From an uncultured Gammaproteobacteria bacterium (GTDB lineage Bacteria; Pseudomonadota; Gammaproteobacteria; Pseudomonadales; Azotimanducaceae): 38,353 nucleotides of DNA. Position numbers and translations under genes: made by a program. The stretch lies in NCBI GenBank assembly GCA_913050215.1, contig CAJXBG010000028.1, positions 1 through 38,353 of the forward strand, in the 5' to 3' direction. The notes beneath the pieces were generated by a model. The model saw only the letters and a program-made list of their open reading frames with translations. It had not been told where the DNA came from and searched no databases. Shown piece after piece: positions 35,439 to 38,353 of the stretch (its first letter is position 1; each line of letters begins with the position of its first letter).

Positions 35439-35574
35439 TATAAATTTTGGAGAGGATGACACTTACGACAGACAGATAGGCATCCGACAGGTGTTTGGCA
35501 TACATCGTGATACCCCTAGACGCTAAGCTGGGCTAAGGTGCTCGTGCTAATATTTGCTAGCTAATGTGAGGACC

Positions 35575-36228
35575 ATGATGAACCAACTTGATCATATTGT
35601 AATTGCGCATCCGGACCTAGATCTGGCCATTGAAGCCTTTGCGGATTTGACCGGGTGTAGACCCGCCTATGGTGGTCCGCATCTAGGCGGTGGGACGCAT
35701 AATGCGCTGGCTTCTCTGGGTAATTCCGTGTATCTCGAACTCATCAGTCCTGATCCGGCTCAAATCGATAAGCAGTCCCCGCAACAGGCGGGTAATTTGG
35801 GCCAAAGAATCGCAACGCTCAAAGAAAATCAAGTGCTGGCCTGGGCTATCAGGTCCGGTATTCTGGATCAGATGGCTGGAAACCTACATGGTTTTGAGAC
35901 GGCGATGCCTTTTGATATGTCACGAAAACAGCCTGACGGATTAATGCTCAACTGGCAGCTTATGAATTTGCGCCACCATGACTTGAAGGGCTTTGCGCCA
36001 TTTTTTATTGATTGGCTGGCTTGCCCGCACCCAGCGGGTGCTAATCCTGTTGCTGGAGAATTTGTCTCACTCACGATTACACATACCGATCCGAGGCTTG
36101 GAAAAGTGATTAGTGAGACCGAAGGTGTGGATTTTGTTCAGGGTGCGCCGGATTTCAGTCTGGAATTTGAGTCGCCAAAGGGTAGCGTTGTCTTGAGTCA
36201 GCAGACTCTGGAAGGTTTCTGGTCATAG
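35575..36228 (+). CDS. VOC superfamily / glyoxalase-like domain protein
   Basis: 217 residues, matching the Glyoxalase_3-like type: LDHIVIAHPDLDLAIEAFADLTGCRPAYGGPHLGGGTHNALASLG (first 60 residues) with the metal-ligand-like His of the first strand, then VYLELISPDP. The start at 35575 (MMNQLDHIV) is chosen for GAGGA shortly upstream; the frame also contains an ATG at 35554. It is divergent from the TetR-led operon and may share its control region. Family members catalyse varied metal-dependent reactions on small molecules, or bind them without catalysis. Confidence 0.85.
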   Translation: MMNQLDHIVIAHPDLDLAIEAFADLTGCRPAYGGPHLGGGTHNALASLGNSVYLELISPDPAQIDKQSPQQAGNLGQRIATLKENQVLAWAIRSGILDQMAGNLHGFETAMPFDMSRKQPDGLMLNWQLMNLRHHDLKGFAPFFIDWLACPHPAGANPVAGEFVSLTITHTDPRLGKVISETEGVDFVQGAPDFSLEFESPKGSVVLSQQTLEGFWS

Positions 36229-36297
36229 CCGTCATACAGAAGCCGTCATACAGAAGCCGTTAAACAGAAGCAGCGAAAGAGAAGCCGCCAAACAGAA
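36228..36297 (+). repeat. five tandem 14-bp repeats
   Basis: Units start at 36228, 36242, 36256, 36270 and 36284: two identical GCCGTCATACAGAA, then GCCGTTAAACAGAA, GCAGCGAAAGAGAA and GCCGCCAAACAGAA. The array begins on the last base of the VOC gene's stop codon and ends at the terminator stem. It is probably the result of slippage; a protein-binding or RNA-processing role is possible. Confidence 0.9.
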
Positions 36298-36328
36298 AAG
36301 CCGCTGCCAATAATCGACAGCGGCTTTT
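36297..36328. terminator. bidirectional rho-independent terminator
   Basis: Perfect 10-bp stem AAAGCCGCTG (36297-36306) with CAGCGGCTTT (36318-36327), 11-base loop, T-runs on both strands. It separates the convergent VOC and acyl-CoA dehydrogenase genes. Confidence 0.88.
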
Positions 36329-36352
36329 GTTTACATCAGGAATAGACTTCCC

Positions 36353-37582
36353 TTATTCGAACAATTCACCACCGCAGGCTGAGGCCGTTGTCCCATGCTC
36401 TTCGAAAGCCTTGATGACGTTGGCACCGGTGCGCCAGCGGTGCACTTCATCCGGACCGTCGACAAGCCTTTGCGAGCGGATGCCGGTATACCAACGCGCG
36501 AGCGGTGTATCTTGGCTGTAACCCAATGCGCCGTGTAACTGTATTGCTGTATCAACGACCTGGTGAACCATATGGGCGAGAAACACTTTGGCGATGCCGT
36601 TTTCCTGCCTCAAGTCTTCGCCTTTCTCTGCTTTGTATGCAATGTGTAACAGCATCAGTCGGGCTTTATATATCTCTGCGGCACAATCCGCCATCATCCA
36701 CCTGACGCCCTGGCGATCCGCCAAACGTTTGCCAAAGGTTTCACGCTGAGTGACATGTCCTGCCGCAAGATCAAGCGCTCTTTGTGCCATGGCAACGTTA
36801 TGCATGCCATGTCGCAATCGTCCGTAGGCAAGCCGATGTTGGCCCATGTTGAACCCTTGTCCTTGACCGCCAAGAATGTTCTCACGCGGCACCCTCAGAT
36901 CGTCAATAATGATCTCAGAATGTGACCCGCCAAGTTTGAGCCCAAGCTCTGTATGGGGTTGCATAGTCTCAATATTACGTACTATTTGATAACCCGGGTT
37001 TGGCAGTTCAACGATGAATGTACTGTATTGCTCATGCCGGGGTGCTTCTGGATTTGTCTTCGCCATGACCACGGCAATATCTGCAACGCTGGCGGATGAA
37101 CTGAACCATTTCTCGCCATTAAGAACCCATTCATCACCATCGAGTTCTGCCGTGGTTTGCATGCCCGTCGCATCTGCCCCTGCGGCTTTTTCGGTCATGG
37201 AATAACAAATGCGTTTCTCACCGTTAAGTAGTGGAATCAGAAATTTCTCTCGCTGGTGCTCGGTGCCATGTTCCAGCAGGGTAAGCATCGTCGCATCATC
37301 GGGTCCCTGAGTGTTCATGGAAAGCGCGCCAAGAAAGCTTTCGCCAAGTTCCATTTGAACCAGCGCGTTTGCTAATGGCCGAAGACCCATACCTCCGTGT
37401 TCTACTGGTACAAAGGGGCACCAGAGTCCCTGACCCCTGGCCTTGTTTCTCAGTTCTGCGAGAACAAAGTCAAAGTTGTCAGCGGTGCAGTTTTCCTCCG
37501 CTGGGATAACTTCTTCCTGAACAAATTTGCGCACCTTGTTGCGGACCGCCTTCGTCTCTTCAGGGATCTCAAAATCAATCAT
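36353..37582 (-). CDS. acyl-CoA dehydrogenase family protein
   Basis: FAD enzyme of 409 residues. MIDFEIPEETKAVRNKVRKFV is the canonical N-terminal helix; CYSMTEKAAGADATGMQTTA and WVLNGEKWFSSSASVADIA are the flavin-domain strands, and GHVTQRETFGKRLADRQGV and LHGALGYSQDTPLARWY belong to the C-terminal bundle. IRSQRLVDGPDEVH closes the active site. The start at 37582 is set by AGGAG 9 bases upstream; an ATG at 37633 adds 17 residues outside the family pattern. It resembles the dehydrogenase at 21196 in the NGEKWFSSSA segment but not closely elsewhere, so a recent duplication is unlikely. Confidence 0.93.
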   Translation of the reverse strand: MIDFEIPEETKAVRNKVRKFVQEEVIPAEENCTADNFDFVLAELRNKARGQGLWCPFVPVEHGGMGLRPLANALVQMELGESFLGALSMNTQGPDDATMLTLLEHGTEHQREKFLIPLLNGEKRICYSMTEKAAGADATGMQTTAELDGDEWVLNGEKWFSSSASVADIAVVMAKTNPEAPRHEQYSTFIVELPNPGYQIVRNIETMQPHTELGLKLGGSHSEIIIDDLRVPRENILGGQGQGFNMGQHRLAYGRLRHGMHNVAMAQRALDLAAGHVTQRETFGKRLADRQGVRWMMADCAAEIYKARLMLLHIAYKAEKGEDLRQENGIAKVFLAHMVHQVVDTAIQLHGALGYSQDTPLARWYTGIRSQRLVDGPDEVHRWRTGANVIKAFEEHGTTASACGGELFE

Positions 37583-37690
37583 CTTACTTGCTCCTGGGTA
37601 TTTGAATGATTGTTGTATCACCGCAAGTAGCAATTGTGCAAGACAAGAACGTGAATGAGACGGGTTGGATGCCGAAACCGGGTAGCGTGC

Positions 37691-38353
37691 TCAGGTTGTT
37701 ACACGTTTCGCAGCCTTCAAGGCGAGATACCATTCGATCAGTATGAGGTTGGGCACCCAGGCTATCCATGAGACCGTCGGATAGGCATCGACAAAATCGA
37801 CACCGGCAGCGGCGAACAATCCAAGATAGACGCGTAACATGACTGCGCCGAAGGTCATTGAATAATTACGCATCATCCAAGCGCGGTGCGATGCAATGTC
37901 GCCTCTGCGGATACTAATATAGGCCTGCCAACCGCTGAATAGCCAAACGACCGCTAGCATGCCGAAACCAAAGTGGGCAACAAGGCCGCCATCGGATCTC
38001 GGTGCGATCACAAGGCCGCCAACGCCTCCCACGAGAACAAACGACAGATAAATTCGCCCGAGCCAGCGGTGAAAATTAATGTGATCTGTTCGCAATCTAG
38101 GCCAAAACTGAAATCCTCCGGTGATAATGACAACTGCGCCACCAATGATGTGCATGGAGGAAAAAACAGGCCACTCTGCGAACTTAGCCTGAATCTCTGG
38201 AGATCCCAGTATGCCGGTCTGAAAGGCGATCGCGTATAAGCCAATAGCAACGCTGAGGATGATCATTAATCCGATGCCGAGGTTTGTAAGCCGACTCGCG
38301 TTACTGTGAGTCCCGTTATTTTGGGTCCCCGTATTGTGGGTTCCCGTGTGGGT
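37691..38353 (-). CDS. DUF2306-like integral membrane protein (partial, start outside or at window edge)
   Basis: Predicted inner-membrane protein with about five or six hydrophobic segments. Diagnostic-looking residues are SMHIIGGAVVIITGGFQFWPRLR, FHRWLGRIYL and IASHRAWMMRNYSMTFGAVMLR, a His-rich pattern of the DUF2306 type, possibly binding haem or metal. The first ATG in the window (38266) lies inside the first membrane helix (LGIGLMIILSVAIGLYAIAF) and has no ribosome binding site. The frame stays open to the window edge, so the true start is upstream. The visible N-terminal part is a low-complexity Thr/Asn/His/Gly tract encoded by the 15-bp repeats at 38297-38353. Function unknown. Confidence 0.8.
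   Translation of the reverse strand, partial: THTGTHNTGTQNNGTHSNASRLTNLGIGLMIILSVAIGLYAIAFQTGILGSPEIQAKFAEWPVFSSMHIIGGAVVIITGGFQFWPRLRTDHINFHRWLGRIYLSFVLVGGVGGLVIAPRSDGGLVAHFGFGMLAVVWLFSGWQAYISIRRGDIASHRAWMMRNYSMTFGAVMLRVYLGLFAAAGVDFVDAYPTVSWIAWVPNLILIEWYLALKAAKRVTT
38297..38353. repeat. 15-bp tandem repeats at the window edge
   Basis: Units CGCGTTACTGTGAGT, CCCGTTATTTTGGGT, CCCCGTATTGTGGGT and a shortened TCCCGTGTGGGT run to the window end. Being 15 bp long they keep the minus-strand frame and encode a repeated G-T-H/Q-N/S-N pattern before the membrane protein. Confidence 0.75.

Noticed and set aside
1-38353. Insertion sequences, CRISPR arrays, toxin-antitoxin pairs, tRNA (including tRNA-Sec) or rRNA genes
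   Set aside because: None found by eye on either strand; all long frames are accounted for by the genes listed.

Overview
The window looks like chromosomal DNA of an aerobic, heterotrophic Gram-negative proteobacterium. A marine or aquatic gammaproteobacterium is the best guess, inferred from a TonB-dependent receptor, lipoprotein and Sec signal peptides, a Cys-type sulfatase, spinster-like and GPH transporters, Rieske and Baeyer-Villiger oxygenases and a moderate GC content. No rRNA, tRNA, insertion sequence, integrase or CRISPR array was seen. The content is catabolic and accessory: uptake, oxidation and acyl-CoA-type breakdown of one or more unidentified organic substrates.

Layout. 1-2524 (minus): start of an oligopeptide-type ABC importer operon (solute-binding protein and a permease cut by the window edge). 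2742-4550: secreted carboxylesterase lipoprotein. 4626-8539: a pair of translationally coupled ABC exporter half-transporters. 8766-13561: an amidohydrolase, a divergent TetR regulator and a TonB-dependent receptor; the regulator and receptor upstream regions share the 10-base word AATAACTTGT, suggesting one regulon. 13617-14205: a relic-like region with a stop-interrupted frame and what looks like the last ~30 codons of queA, detached from the gene. 14206-18108 (minus): Rieske oxygenase, 2-oxoglutarate/Fe(II)-type oxygenase and GPH/MFS transporter in one operon, with a good promoter and 12-13-bp repeats upstream. 18417-21028 (minus): HMG-CoA lyase-like enzyme and sulfatase, divergent from an acyl-CoA dehydrogenase (21196-22494) and an SDR (22770-23552). 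23575-25431 (minus): Baeyer-Villiger-type monooxygenase.

The most striking part is 25634-27858. Two consecutive plus-strand genes each carry a single in-frame TGA exactly where their family has its catalytic Cys/Sec, and each TGA is followed about 18 bases later by the loop of a hairpin suited to be a bacterial SECIS element. The first encodes a 373-residue duplicated AhpD/carboxymuconolactone-decarboxylase-like protein with a C-x-x-U-x-x-x-H centre. The second encodes a 264-residue GrdB-like (glycine/sarcosine/betaine reductase selenoprotein B family) protein with a perfect 8-bp SECIS stem. Conventional gene calling would break both into fragments. A spinster-like MFS transporter (27977-29242) follows. 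The Sec machinery (selA, selB, selC, selD) is not in this window.

29282-35367 (minus) is a compact seven-gene operon: TetR, a LysM-like small protein, a small unknown protein, an N-acyl-D-amino-acid deacylase-like amidohydrolase, an epoxide-hydrolase-like alpha/beta hydrolase, an FAD oxidoreductase and an enoyl-CoA hydratase/isomerase. Twin AACGCGTT palindromes 21 bp apart precede it, divergent from a glyoxalase-like gene. That gene ends in five tandem 14-bp repeats and a bidirectional terminator, followed by a convergent acyl-CoA dehydrogenase and a DUF2306-type membrane protein that runs off the window end.
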